64,000 bases of DNA from Acidobacteriota bacterium (GCA_021781455.1 JAJXWV010000064.1:62001-126000); one strand, 5' to 3'; positions 49,410-59,107 are shown, counted from the stretch's first letter. Notes: generated by a model from the sequence alone, not told the origin. Made by a program: numbers and translations.

Positions 49410-51755
49410 TTGGTGAATGTGGCGAGAGCGACCATCGACCGTTTTTCATTGACGGCGAGGGCCTTCCTGATGGCCCTGCTTCTGACACCGCCGCTGCTCG
49501 CGGCACCGCAGATCATTCCGATGCCGGTCACGGCCAACCAGGTCGACCGCGGCCAGATGACAGTCGCCATCGACAACGAGGACGTGGCGATGCGCGTGTC
49601 GGATCTCGAGTCGATGGGCATCACGGGAACCGCATGGAACCGGCTTCTGCTGTTGAGTCGGATGATTCGAACGCCACTCTCGATCGAAGGTTCGGAAGCG
49701 ATTTCCTTGAAGACCCTGGATCCATACGTCAAGTACGTCATGAACCAGGAAGACCTGACGCTCAGCCTGACCATCGCGCCTTCCTTCCTGGCTCCCACGT
49801 CAATCGGGGCTCGCGCCTCGCGTCCTGCCGACATCATTTACACGCACGACCGGACCGGATTCTTCAACTACTCACTCTCTGCGGCGAATCTGAAGGACGT
49901 CGCCGGTTTCGGAGAAGCGGGCCTGTCGATGTCTCGCGGCCTGCTCTACAGCAGCTTCTCCCGTCCGGCGAATGGTCAGCTCATCCGCGGCATGTCGAAC
50001 TTCATCTTCGACGATCGCACGCACCTGAACCGTTGGACCGTCGGCGACGCAGTGGTCAGCCCTTCGGATCCGCTCGGCGGCAGCGCGATCCTCACCGGGG
50101 TCACGGTCGCGCGCAATTTCAACCTCGATCCCTACTTCATCCGCTTCCCGTCGATGAACCTGGCCGGAACGGCTCTGACGCCATCGCGCGTCGACGTCTA
50201 CGTCAACGGCGTGCTGGTCTCCGAGCAGGAGGTTCCACCCGGTCCGTTCCAGTTGCGCGGCGTTCAGGTGACGCCCGGCTCCGGCAACACGCAACTCGTC
50301 ATTCGTGATGCGTTCGGGCGCGAGCAGGTGCAGACGGCCGACTACTACTATTCGACCAGCGTTCTCGAGCGCGGCTTGAGCGAGTTCGTTTATTCAGCGG
50401 GTGTAGAGCGCGAGCAGCTCGGGGTCCGCAGTTTTGCCCGTGGCGATCCCACGGCGGTGGCGTTTCAGCGATATGGCTTCACCGACTGGTTGACAGCCGG
50501 CGGTCGCGCCGAGGTCTCGAGAGGACTCTGGTCAGGTGGCCCGACGGCCAGCGTCCGCACGTGGGTCGGCGATTTCGGTCTGTCGGGCTCGTTCAGCAGC
50601 GACACCGGTTCAACTGGCGCAGCGGGAGCGCTTTCGTACCTGTACCTGAACCGCCGGTTTGGTTTTGGCGGCCAGTTCCAGGCCATGAGCCGCGACTACG
50701 CGACGCTCTCACTGCCGAAGACCTCGGATCGAGCGCTGACTCAGGCTTCCGCGTTCGCGTCCATTTCAGGACGGCGAGGCAGCCTTTCGGCGCAATACTC
50801 GCGCAACGCCATGAGGGACACCGGCAACCTCACCCGCACGACGCTTCTCGCCTCGTTCTCGGTCGCGCGCGGAGCGTCGCTCATTCTTTCAGCCGCATCG
50901 GTCAATCAGGGCGGAGCTCGTCACGGCGAGTATTTCGCTGGCGCGAGCTTCAGTCTCGGACGGAACACGACGGCTTCTGCTGGTTTCAGCAAACAAGGCG
51001 ACCAAAACCAGACCACCTTCGAAGTCGATCGTCCGGTGCCGGTCGGAACGGGGATGGGGTACCGCATCTCGAGTATCTTCTCGGGCGATGGCACCCGCAG
51101 CGGAGCGGCGTCACTTTCGTACCAGACTGCGTTCGGCCGCTACGATCTGACAGGAGACCCGTTCCAATCGGGGTCGCGTCCGTCTCTCTCCGCTGCGGGC
51201 GGCCTGGTCTTCGCCGGCGGCGCGCTGAAGCTTTCGCCTCCAATCCAGGACAGCTATGCGCTGGTCCGAGTCCCGGGTGTGGAAGGTGTTCGAGTGTTCG
51301 CCAGCAATCAGCTGGTCGGTCGAACAGACGGTCAAGGGAACCTCCTCGTTCCGAGCCTTCTCTCCTATTACGGGAACCCGTTGCGAATCGAAGACAAAGA
51401 CGTTCCGATGACGTATCAGGTGGACGGCGTCGAGAAGACCATCGCTCCGCCGTATCGCGGGGGCGCTGTTGTGGTGTTCCCAGTGCGGCAACACCGCAGT
51501 GTCACCGGCAAGGTCACGGTGGTTTCCGGGAAGACTGAGATTTCTCCCGCGCTCGGGACATTCACTCTGACGAAGGGATCGAAGAGCTGGGACTCGCCCC
51601 TCGGGCGTACGAGCGACTTCGATTTCGAGGACATTCCAGAAGGTGTGTACGACGCGCTGCTCGAATATCGCGACGGTACATGCCGATTCCAGCTCACGGT
51701 GCCGCCGGGCGGAAGCGTCGATCTGGGACGCGTAGTCTGCTCAACGGCGAAATAA
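49410..51755 (+). CDS. Outer-membrane usher (FimD/CsuD-like)
   Basis: This 781-residue protein starts at TTG 49410 or GTG 49413, adjacent to the pilin stop. A signal peptide (L-M-A-L-L-L-T-P-P-L-L-A) precedes the N-terminal domain. The barrel follows, with F-S-R-P-A-N-G-Q-L-I-R-G and T-V-G-D-A-V near residues 185-215, then P-S-R-V-D-V-Y-V-N-G and the plug-region strands. C-terminal domains include V-R-V-P-G-V-E-G-V-R-V and I-P-E-G-V-Y. It forms the pore through which folded subunits pass and are assembled from the tip down. The length is typical for archaic ushers. Confidence 0.94.
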   Translation: MVNVARATIDRFSLTARAFLMALLLTPPLLAAPQIIPMPVTANQVDRGQMTVAIDNEDVAMRVSDLESMGITGTAWNRLLLLSRMIRTPLSIEGSEAISLKTLDPYVKYVMNQEDLTLSLTIAPSFLAPTSIGARASRPADIIYTHDRTGFFNYSLSAANLKDVAGFGEAGLSMSRGLLYSSFSRPANGQLIRGMSNFIFDDRTHLNRWTVGDAVVSPSDPLGGSAILTGVTVARNFNLDPYFIRFPSMNLAGTALTPSRVDVYVNGVLVSEQEVPPGPFQLRGVQVTPGSGNTQLVIRDAFGREQVQTADYYYSTSVLERGLSEFVYSAGVEREQLGVRSFARGDPTAVAFQRYGFTDWLTAGGRAEVSRGLWSGGPTASVRTWVGDFGLSGSFSSDTGSTGAAGALSYLYLNRRFGFGGQFQAMSRDYATLSLPKTSDRALTQASAFASISGRRGSLSAQYSRNAMRDTGNLTRTTLLASFSVARGASLILSAASVNQGGARHGEYFAGASFSLGRNTTASAGFSKQGDQNQTTFEVDRPVPVGTGMGYRISSIFSGDGTRSGAASLSYQTAFGRYDLTGDPFQSGSRPSLSAAGGLVFAGGALKLSPPIQDSYALVRVPGVEGVRVFASNQLVGRTDGQGNLLVPSLLSYYGNPLRIEDKDVPMTYQVDGVEKTIAPPYRGGAVVVFPVRQHRSVTGKVTVVSGKTEISPALGTFTLTKGSKSWDSPLGRTSDFDFEDIPEGVYDALLEYRDGTCRFQLTVPPGGSVDLGRVVCSTAK

Positions 51756-51771
51756 TCGGGAGGACGGTTCC

Positions 51772-52689
51772 ATGAAAAGACAACTCATCACGGCCGCAAT
51801 GCTCTGCATCGTGGCTCTTGCCTCCCAAAATGCCCGCGCCGGCGCATGCACCTGTAACGCGCAGACACTGACAGTCACACCCGGATTCAGCGTCTTCAGT
51901 ACGAGTCCGCAGCAGCCGACGGCGACCTTCAGTCTCGACTGCAACGGCAACGCGACCTACGACATGACGATCTCGACCGGTTCTTCGGGCACATACGCGA
52001 ATCGGACGATGCTCAACGGCCTCGGCGATGTCCTGAACTACAACATCTACACCGATGCCGCTCGAACGATCGTCTGGGATGAAACGACCGGGAAGCGTGA
52101 GTACATCACCACGAGTGGGCAGAACACACTCACAGACAGCCTTTTTCTGACAATCCCTGGAACCACACAGGACGTGGCCTACAGCGGACCGCTGTACCAG
52201 GACACCGTCACCGTGACACTCAAACCTGTCAGCGGAGGTTCGACGAAGAATTGTACGTTCACGATTCAGACGAGCGTCATCGGCGAGTGCCTCGCTCCAG
52301 GCGCCACGCTGAATTTCGGCACCTATGATCCGGTGACCGCAAACGCCACGGCCGCGTCGCCGCTCGATGCGACCACCTCGCTGATGTACACGTGCACGAA
52401 GAACGTGCCCGCCACGATCCAGCTCGATCAGGGGCTTTACCCGAGCGGTGGGCGAAGGCTCTCCGGACCGGCATCCAATTTCCTGTCGTACGAGCTCTAC
52501 ACGAGCAGTGCGCGAACGGTGATCTGGGGAACGACGATCGGGACGAACACGGTAACGATGACCTCGACTTCGAAAAATGTTCCGCTCGGTGGCGCGGGCG
52601 GTCTTCCGGTTTACGGCCGGATCCCCGGTGGCCAGGATGTCGTCGCAGGGTCGTACAGCGACTCGGTCACGGCGACCGTCAACTATTGA
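51772..52689 (+). CDS. Two-domain SCPU tip adhesin (CsuE-like)
   Basis: This 305-residue protein has a signal peptide (A-M-L-C-I-V-A-L-A-S-Q-N-A-R-A) and two SCPU domains, the first from about residue 24 (G-A-C-T-C-N-A-Q), the second from about 165 (E-C-L-A-P-G-A-T-L-N-F-G-T-Y-D-P) to the closing S-D-S-V-T-A-T-V-N-Y. Two-domain SCPU proteins cap archaic pili and carry the adhesive surface. It is the last gene of the operon and is followed by two perfect hairpins. Confidence 0.9.
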   Translation: MKRQLITAAMLCIVALASQNARAGACTCNAQTLTVTPGFSVFSTSPQQPTATFSLDCNGNATYDMTISTGSSGTYANRTMLNGLGDVLNYNIYTDAARTIVWDETTGKREYITTSGQNTLTDSLFLTIPGTTQDVAYSGPLYQDTVTVTLKPVSGGSTKNCTFTIQTSVIGECLAPGATLNFGTYDPVTANATAASPLDATTSLMYTCTKNVPATIQLDQGLYPSGGRRLSGPASNFLSYELYTSSARTVIWGTTIGTNTVTMTSTSKNVPLGGAGGLPVYGRIPGGQDVVAGSYSDSVTATVNY

Positions 52690-52998
52690 TCGCGCGCAGG
52701 GAGAGCGGGTCTCCAGACCCGCAGTCGGCCGCGGTTTCCCGCGGCCGTCCTCGGTGATCACTACGCGGAAGTTGCCGGCGGGGACCGTCGACGACTGCGG
52801 AACGGAGCTCCGCTCTCTGCTCACTGCTGAGAAGTTGTGTGAACGCTGTCCTTCCTGATCACGCGTGACCCTCCATTCGCAGCAGAGGCATGCGTGAGAT
52901 TCAACTCCCCAGCGATGTAAGGCGCTCATATAGAATCCTCCGTCGCGTCGCATTCAGCTGCGGTCGCGATCCACTGCTGATCCGAAGGAGCTACGTCC
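52690..52998. other. 309-bp intergenic region before the ETF:QO gene
   Basis: No gene is seen. After the double hairpin, a TATAGAAT sequence at 52929-52936 is a candidate -10 element for the downstream gene; no good -35 is visible. Confidence 0.6.
52705..52746 (+). terminator. Double hairpin at the end of the pilus operon
   Basis: GCGGGTCT/AGACCCGC (52705-52722) and GGCCGCGG-TTTC-CCGCGGCC (52727-52746) are both perfect 8-bp stems, 16 and 38 bases after the adhesin stop. No U-tract follows. Confidence 0.55.
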
Positions 52999-54702
52999 AT
53001 GGCAGAACTTCCCGGCGTCGAGCGCGAGACGCTCGATGTCGATGTGGTGATCGTCGGCGCGGGCCCGGCAGGGCTCGCAGCGGCGTACAAGCTGGTCAAG
53101 CTCGTCGAGGCACACAACGCCTCGAATCCCGACAAGCCGATCGAACCGCTCTCGATCGCCGTCCTCGAAAAAGGGAAGGAGATCGGTGCGCACGGGCTCT
53201 CCGGGGCCGTCATGGATCCGCGCGGGATCACAGCGCTCATGCCCGACTGGCTCGAGCGCGGCTTCCCGGTTCAGGCGAAGGTCGGTCACGACGCGTTCTG
53301 GTATCTGTTCGACAGGAAGAAATTCGCAGCTCCGATCCTGCCGCCTCCTTTGCAGAACCAGGGCAACTACGTCATCTCTCTATCCGAAGTCACTCGATGG
53401 ATGGGCGGGGTGATCGGCGAGATGGGCGTCGACCTCTTCCCTGAGTTCCCGGCTGCTCGCGTGCTGGTCGAGGACGGGCGCGTCGTGGGCGTTCGCACCG
53501 GTGATAAAGGCATCGACAAGAATGGCGAACCGAAGGCGAACTTCGAGCCGGGTGTCGACATTCGCGCGAAGATCACGATCCTCGCCGAAGGCCCGCGCGG
53601 CACGCTCACCAAGCAACTCGCCGGTCTGCTCGACCTGTACGCCGGAAGGAACCCGCAGGTCTACTCGGTCGGAGTCAAGGAGCTCTGGCAATTGCCGGAC
53701 GATCGCTTCGCGCCCGGCACCGTGATTCACACGATGGGCTGGCCGCTCGACTCCAACACGTTCGGCGGCGGGTTCATCTACGGGCTGAGGGATCGGATCG
53801 TCGACATCGGTCTCGTGGTCGGCCTCGACTACAAGAACCCGACGCTCGATCCGCATCACGAGTTCCAGCGCTACAAGCTGCATCCGGCCGTCCGCGAGCT
53901 GCTGCAGGGCGGCAAGATGATCGAGGCGGGTGCGAAGGCGATCCCCGAGGGCGGGTACTTCTCGATGCCGCGGATGTACGGCGACGGCTTCATGATCGTC
54001 GGCGATTCCGCCGGTTACCTCAACGGAGCGCGCCTCAAAGGAATCCACCTGGCGATCGAGTCGGGGATTTTCGCCGCCGAGGCGGCTCTGCACGCCATTC
54101 TCGCCAACGATTGCTCGGCGAATCAGCTCTCCGAGTACGACGCGCTTTTCGAGGACTCACGCGCAAAGGACGAGCTTTGGAAGCAACGTAATTTCCATCA
54201 GGCGTTCGAAGACGGGCAGCTCGCAGGGATGTTGAACACGGGACTGGGGATGATCACCGGCGGTCGCGGCTACGGTCTTGCGAACCGGCTGCCGGGGCAT
54301 CCCGGTCACGAGCAGATGGTTCGCATCCAGCGCTACTTCAGCAGCGATCATCCACATCCGCCCGAGAAGATGAAGTTCGACAACAGCTATACGTTCGACA
54401 AGGTCACGGACGTTTACAACGGCGGGGTCCTTCACGAGGAGAATCAGCCGCCGCACCTTCTGATTCTCGATACCGAGGTCTGCATCACGCGCTGTACCGA
54501 GGAGTACGGCAATCCGTGTCTTCACTTCTGTCCGGCGAGCGTCTATGAGCCGCGACCCACGGCCGACGGGCGGGGGAAGGTGCCGTTCCTCAACTTCACC
54601 AACTGCTACCACTGCAAGACCTGCGACATCATGGACCCGTACCAGGTGATCACCTGGGTGCCGCCGGAGGGTGGGGGCGGGCCGAATTACCGGAAGGCGT
54701 AA
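52999..54702 (+). CDS. Electron transfer flavoprotein:ubiquinone oxidoreductase
   Basis: This 567-residue enzyme moves electrons from reduced ETF to membrane quinone. The FAD-binding motif V-I-V-G-A-G-P-A-G-L is at residues 17-26, followed by E-K-G-K-E-I-G-A-H-G-L-S-G-A. F-M-I-V-G-D-S-A-G-Y-L-N near residue 332 is the second FAD contact. C-terminal cysteines (C-I-T-R-C, N-C-Y-H-C-K-T-C-D-I) bind a 4Fe-4S cluster. The length matches the family. GAAGGAG precedes ATG 52999. It completes the pathway of etfBA at 30269-32093, from which it is separated by the surface loci. Confidence 0.96.
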   Translation: MAELPGVERETLDVDVVIVGAGPAGLAAAYKLVKLVEAHNASNPDKPIEPLSIAVLEKGKEIGAHGLSGAVMDPRGITALMPDWLERGFPVQAKVGHDAFWYLFDRKKFAAPILPPPLQNQGNYVISLSEVTRWMGGVIGEMGVDLFPEFPAARVLVEDGRVVGVRTGDKGIDKNGEPKANFEPGVDIRAKITILAEGPRGTLTKQLAGLLDLYAGRNPQVYSVGVKELWQLPDDRFAPGTVIHTMGWPLDSNTFGGGFIYGLRDRIVDIGLVVGLDYKNPTLDPHHEFQRYKLHPAVRELLQGGKMIEAGAKAIPEGGYFSMPRMYGDGFMIVGDSAGYLNGARLKGIHLAIESGIFAAEAALHAILANDCSANQLSEYDALFEDSRAKDELWKQRNFHQAFEDGQLAGMLNTGLGMITGGRGYGLANRLPGHPGHEQMVRIQRYFSSDHPHPPEKMKFDNSYTFDKVTDVYNGGVLHEENQPPHLLILDTEVCITRCTEEYGNPCLHFCPASVYEPRPTADGRGKVPFLNFTNCYHCKTCDIMDPYQVITWVPPEGGGGPNYRKA

Positions 54703-54756
54703 CGAAGGACGGCGGGCTTCTTGCCCGTTTCTCGTCCTTTCTTCAGTCTTTCACCA

Positions 54757-54787
54757 GGTTGTGCGGTTGCGCGGTTTCGCGGTGTGG
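54757..54787. repeat. GGTTGCGCGGTT-type words
   Basis: GGTTGTGCGGTTGCGCGGTT words occur once here, without an inverted partner; the same word forms a hairpin at 63697-63766. Confidence 0.55.
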
Positions 54788-54969
54788 AGGGCTGGCGTTC
54801 ATTACCTCATTCCCGATTTGCCACCGTGGAACAGCGTAACTGCACACCCCAGCAACCCGTCGAAGGAGCATCGGTTTTCACCCCATCGTGACCGGTGCGA
54901 GAATCGACACGCGGCTGCGCCTGTTACGCCGGGCACGGATTTCGTTATCAACCGACTGATTGGTACGGC

Positions 54970-55938
54970 ATGGCAAGTGAACCTCTCCCGCTGAACCCTC
55001 CGCGATCGCTCGAAAAGATCGCTGCTCTGCAGGCGAATGTCGAAAAGGTCATTCGTGGAAAGCCGGAGGTCGTGCAATTCTGCATCGCAGCGATGCTGTC
55101 GAAGGGCCACATCCTCCTCGAGGACGTGCCTGGCGTCGGCAAGACCACGCTGGCCCATGCCCTGGCCCGGTCGCTCTCCCTCGGATTCCAGCGCATCCAG
55201 TTCACCAGTGATCTGCTGCCCGCGGACATCGTCGGCGTGACGATCTACAACCAGGAGGCTCAGGAGTTCGAGTTCATTTCCGGCCCGATCTTCACGAACG
55301 TTCTCCTCGCCGACGAGATCAACCGTGCCACGCCGAAATCGCAGTCGGCGCTCCTCGAAGCGATGAGCGAGGGGATGATCACGATCGAGAAGCGCCGACT
55401 GGTGCTGCCCGATCCGTTCCTGGTCATTGCCACGCAGAATCCGATCGAGCACGTGGGCACCTACCCCCTGCCCGAATCGCAGCTGGACCGTTTTCTGATG
55501 AAGCTGACCATCGGTTATCCCAACAGCGGCGACGAGAAGCAGCTCCTGCGCAGCGGCGGCGCGCAGGTGGCGCTCGATCATCTCGAGCCGGTACTCGACG
55601 AGAGCGAAGTGCGCCAGCTGCAGGAACAGGTTCACCAGATCCACGTGAACGAGTCGCTGCTCGAGTATCTGATGACGATCGTGCAGACGACGCGGAGCCA
55701 TCCCGAAGTGGCTCTGGGCGTCTCCACGCGCGGTGCGCTGGTCTATTTCAAGGTCTGCCAGGCATTGGCCATGGTCAGCGGCCGCGACTTCGTCATTCCC
55801 GAGGACATCAAACGGCTGGCCAGCCCGGTGCTCTCGCATCGCATCCTGATGAAGGAGCGACGGCTGATGCGCGGCGACAGCTCGCCCGAGGCCCGGTTCA
55901 TCCAGCGCCTGCTCAGTGAGATTCCGGTGCCGCGATGA
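54970..55938 (+). CDS. MoxR-family AAA+ ATPase
   Basis: This is a 322-residue ATPase starting at ATG 54970. It has Walker A D-V-P-G-V-G-K-T-T (52-60), Walker B with V-L-L-A-D-E-I-N-R-A, sensor 1 A-T-Q-N-P-I-E and the MoxR-typical F-T-S-D-L-L-P-A-D-I-V-G. MoxR proteins act as chaperones maturing metal or extracellular proteins and commonly occur with DUF58 and transglutaminase genes, as here. An inverted heptamer array separates it from the DUF58 gene. Confidence 0.93.
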   Translation: MASEPLPLNPPRSLEKIAALQANVEKVIRGKPEVVQFCIAAMLSKGHILLEDVPGVGKTTLAHALARSLSLGFQRIQFTSDLLPADIVGVTIYNQEAQEFEFISGPIFTNVLLADEINRATPKSQSALLEAMSEGMITIEKRRLVLPDPFLVIATQNPIEHVGTYPLPESQLDRFLMKLTIGYPNSGDEKQLLRSGGAQVALDHLEPVLDESEVRQLQEQVHQIHVNESLLEYLMTIVQTTRSHPEVALGVSTRGALVYFKVCQALAMVSGRDFVIPEDIKRLASPVLSHRILMKERRLMRGDSSPEARFIQRLLSEIPVPR

Positions 55939-55940
55939 GA

Positions 55941-56028
55941 GTGCTGAGTACTGAGTGCTGAGTACTGAGTAGAGGCGTCGCCCACTCAGTACTCAGTACT
56001 CAGCACTCAGCACTCAGCACTCAGTACT
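55941..56028. repeat. Giant inverted heptamer array between moxR-like and DUF58 genes
   Basis: Left arm 55941-55970 (GTGCTGA/GTACTGA words) and right arm 55983-56028 (ACTCAGT/ACTCAGC words) can pair over 30 bases with two wobble mismatches around a 12-base loop. It lies inside an operon, 7 bases before the next ATG. Confidence 0.9.
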
Positions 56029-56034
56029 GCGACG

Positions 56035-57036
56035 ATGACGAGGACTTCCCCGAGTTTCGCCTTCAACGGCGTCGTCCGCCTCACGCGGATCGGCACGACG
56101 TACGTCGTCTTCACGATCGTCATCGGCTTCGCTGCGTTGAACACCGGGAACAACGCCCTCTATGTCGCGCTCACGTTCATGCTTGGCTGCCTCCTGCTAT
56201 CGGGCGTCGCCTCCAAGGGCGGGCTCAAGCATCTGGGGATCGAGGCGAGCGGAATCGACCAGGCATGGGCGGGGCGACCGGCCTACGGCGTTCTCCGCGT
56301 GACCAATCACTCGCTCATCTGGAACGTCCGGGACGTGGTGATCACTTCCGACGACCTCTCCGACCCGGTCCTGCTGCCGTTGATCGCGAAGAGGGCGTCG
56401 CTGGACATGCCGGTGGCGTTCCTGTTTCAACGGCGCGGCATCGTCCGCCTGAAGAGCATCGATCTGTACACGAGGTATCCGTTCGGCTTCTTCCTGAAGA
56501 AACGGCGGGCCCGCCTCTCCGGCGAGATTGTCGTCTTCCCGCGCCTGCTCCCTGAAGAGACCGCCCGGGAGCGCTTCCGTCCGATCATCGGAGAGCAGTT
56601 GACCGCCAACCGTCCCGGTCCAGGAACGGAGATCCACTCGTTCCGGGAGTACGTACGCGGCGATTCCATGCGCCACGTCTACTGGAAGAAGTCGGCGAGC
56701 CTCGGTCGCTGGATCATGAAGCAGACGGACCTTGAAGCCGCGCATGCCATCCACATAGTGCTCGATCCATACAAGCCGCACGATGCGAGCAGCGACGAGT
56801 TCGAGGAGATGATCAGCGCAGCGGCCACGTTTCTGTTCCACGCGGTGCGCCGCGGCCTGAACGTGATGCTCTCGCTGCCGCGTGTGACGCTGCAGGCATC
56901 CGATCCGGATGGTGCGAACTCGATGTTCAGGCTTCTGGCCACGATCGAGCCTTCGTACGAGCCGGTGTATCAGACGATCGACCGCGACAGCATCGTCTTC
57001 TCGCTCAGGGGGATCCGCGAGTATGCGAGCGCGTGA
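56035..57036 (+). CDS. DUF58 domain protein
   Basis: This is a 333-residue protein with two membrane helices at about residues 24-60 (Y-V-V-F-T-I-V-I-G-F-A-A-L-N and a second, Leu-rich). The DUF58 core follows near residue 200 (H-S-F-R-E-Y-V-R-G-D-S-M-R-H-V-Y-W-K-K-S), ending with L-D-P-Y-K-P-H. The family functions with MoxR and transglutaminase proteins, probably in cell-envelope protein processing; the biochemical role is unknown. It overlaps the next gene by 14 bases. Confidence 0.92.
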   Translation: MTRTSPSFAFNGVVRLTRIGTTYVVFTIVIGFAALNTGNNALYVALTFMLGCLLLSGVASKGGLKHLGIEASGIDQAWAGRPAYGVLRVTNHSLIWNVRDVVITSDDLSDPVLLPLIAKRASLDMPVAFLFQRRGIVRLKSIDLYTRYPFGFFLKKRRARLSGEIVVFPRLLPEETARERFRPIIGEQLTANRPGPGTEIHSFREYVRGDSMRHVYWKKSASLGRWIMKQTDLEAAHAIHIVLDPYKPHDASSDEFEEMISAAATFLFHAVRRGLNVMLSLPRVTLQASDPDGANSMFRLLATIEPSYEPVYQTIDRDSIVFSLRGIREYASA

Positions 57037-58978
57037 GATCGAGTTGCTGCTGCTGACCGCGTTCTCGGCGGTGCCGCTCTACTTCACGGGCGCCGTGGGG
57101 ATCATGCCGTTGGTCGTCTTCCACGCCGTGATCCTGGGCATGGTCGTGCGCGTGGCTCGCGGCAGGGGACCGGACATCGTGCCGATGACGGTCATGCGCG
57201 GCATCGGTATCGCGTACATCGTCTTCTACTTCATCGATGCCGCGGTGATCTCGCGAAGCGCCATCGCCGCGTCGACTCACCTGGTGCTCTTCATTTCGCT
57301 GTATCAGCCCATCGACGCGATGCAGCACGAGAACCGCGCACAGCGCCTTCTGACGACGGCCCTGATCTTCGTGGCCAGCGTGGCCACTTCGACCGACATC
57401 ACCATCGTGCCGTTCGTGGCGGTCTTCGGCTTCTTCATGTTCCGGCAGTTGATGCGCATCAGCCATGCGGAGACGGCGCAATCGATTGGACGCGACTACA
57501 GCGATGCTCCGTCCGCTCGGGCTGCCGCCCTCTACCTGTGTGGTGCGACGCTGATCGGGGCGGTGATGTTTCCTCTCCTTCCCCGCGTGCGAAATCCGTT
57601 CGTGCACGGCGTGACGGGCACGCTGACCAACGCCACGACCGGCTTGAGCAACTCGATCGATTTCAACTACGACCGCACCAGCACTCCCGACGCCAGCGTG
57701 GTGGCGCGCATCTGGATGGGGCAGGAAGCGGTGCCATTTTTCACGCCGCTGCGCCTGCGCGGCACGGTGTACGACCGTTATCAGCACAACACCTGGATGC
57801 AGTCTCCCCTCGGCTACCGGTATCTCGACGCCCGTGAAGGCGTCTACGCCGTGGCCAGGCCGGTCGGCTTCACCCGCAGCGCTCACGTGCAGCAGCGCAT
57901 GATGCATAACGCGCGAATCTTCCTTCCCGTCGGCACCTTCTCCGTGAGCGGCCTGGGGACGCTGCTGGAGGGGCCCGCTCACAACTCCTACGCCACCTCG
58001 CAGTTCGCCGGCGGGCTCGTCACGTTCGACGTGGCCATGGCCCGCAGCACGCGCCCCCTGAAGCAACGGAGGCCGCCCCAGGTGGTGGCCTATCCGATCA
58101 CACCGGCGGTCGCAGCCCTGGCGCACACGATGGTCGGCAATCGGACGGATCCGGCACAGCAGGCCGCAGCCATCGAGGACTACATGTCGCGCCATTTTCA
58201 GTACGTGGCGCGTCCGGAGCAGATCGGCCACACGATGACCACCGATGAGTTCCTGCTGGATCACCGGCGCGGTCACTGCGAATATTTCGCGGCCGGCATG
58301 GTGGCACTGATGACGGCGCTCAATGTCCCTGCGCGCATCGTCGGTGGATATTACGGCGGCCGGCTGAATCCGTTGACCGGGTATTTCGTCCTTCGCAACG
58401 AGGATGCGCATGCGTGGGTCGAGGTGTGGACCGGCAATCAGTGGGAGACGTTCGACCCTACCCCGGCCAGCCTGCGGCCCGGCAATACCCAGGACGGCCT
58501 GCTGCGCGCGTATGCAAGCGCGCTGAGCGATTCGGTGAACTACTTCTGGGACCGTTACGTCCTCACCTACGGCCTGGGAGACCAGCTCGCGATCGCCGTG
58601 GCTGCGATCGGCCATCTCCGTGATGCGATCGCGCTGGCGAAAGCGGCAGGCCACGCCGGTGCGGAGCAGATCACCGCGCTGCGCGTTGCCCTGGCCACGC
58701 TTCTTCCGGCTGCCCTCGCGCTGGTGGTCCTGCTGGCACGCCGGCGCAGGCAGCCGCTGTTCGATCTCCTGTCGGCCCACCTGCGCAGGCTCGGAATCGA
58801 AGTCGGTCCGGCAATGACGATGGAGGAAGCGCTGGGCGTCCTGCGGTTGGAGCATCCGGAGGCGGCGCGTGAGCTCGAGCCGCTGATTGCTCTCTACGAC
58901 GAGGAGCGCTTCTCAGGGCAGCGCGACCGAAGCCGGATCACACGAATCAGGAGACGGCTGGCGGAGCTGCGGACGTGA
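57023..58978 (+). CDS. Membrane transglutaminase-like protein with DUF4129-type tail
   Basis: This is a 651-residue protein starting at ATG 57023. Several membrane helices fill residues ~1-190. A periplasmic transglutaminase-like cysteine peptidase domain follows, with catalytic Cys 419 (G-H-C-E-Y-F-A), His 463 (D-A-H-A-W-V) and Asp 478 (F-D-P-T-P). One more helix near 565-580 precedes a cytoplasmic tail of about 70 residues. The MoxR-DUF58-transglutaminase order is a well-known operon. Substrate is unknown. Confidence 0.93.
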   Translation: MRAREIELLLLTAFSAVPLYFTGAVGIMPLVVFHAVILGMVVRVARGRGPDIVPMTVMRGIGIAYIVFYFIDAAVISRSAIAASTHLVLFISLYQPIDAMQHENRAQRLLTTALIFVASVATSTDITIVPFVAVFGFFMFRQLMRISHAETAQSIGRDYSDAPSARAAALYLCGATLIGAVMFPLLPRVRNPFVHGVTGTLTNATTGLSNSIDFNYDRTSTPDASVVARIWMGQEAVPFFTPLRLRGTVYDRYQHNTWMQSPLGYRYLDAREGVYAVARPVGFTRSAHVQQRMMHNARIFLPVGTFSVSGLGTLLEGPAHNSYATSQFAGGLVTFDVAMARSTRPLKQRRPPQVVAYPITPAVAALAHTMVGNRTDPAQQAAAIEDYMSRHFQYVARPEQIGHTMTTDEFLLDHRRGHCEYFAAGMVALMTALNVPARIVGGYYGGRLNPLTGYFVLRNEDAHAWVEVWTGNQWETFDPTPASLRPGNTQDGLLRAYASALSDSVNYFWDRYVLTYGLGDQLAIAVAAIGHLRDAIALAKAAGHAGAEQITALRVALATLLPAALALVVLLARRRRQPLFDLLSAHLRRLGIEVGPAMTMEEALGVLRLEHPEAARELEPLIALYDEERFSGQRDRSRITRIRRRLAELRT

Positions 58979-58984
58979 AGACGG

Positions 58985-59106
58985 GGGTCACGGGGTCACG
59001 AGGTCACGAGGTGGAGTCACGATCGTTGAGGTGACAACCTCGAAACCTCGTGACCCGGTCACCCGGTCACCCGGTCACCCGGTCACCCGGTGACCCGGTG
59101 ACCCAG
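58985..59106. repeat. GGTCACG/CCCGGTCA tandem words
   Basis: Words of GGGTCACGAGGT type (58985-59015) precede six tandem 8-bp units, four CCCGGTCA then two CCCGGTGA (59054-59101). The array ends inside the 3' end of pdxJ on the other strand, between convergent genes. Confidence 0.9.
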
Positions 59107-59107
59107 T

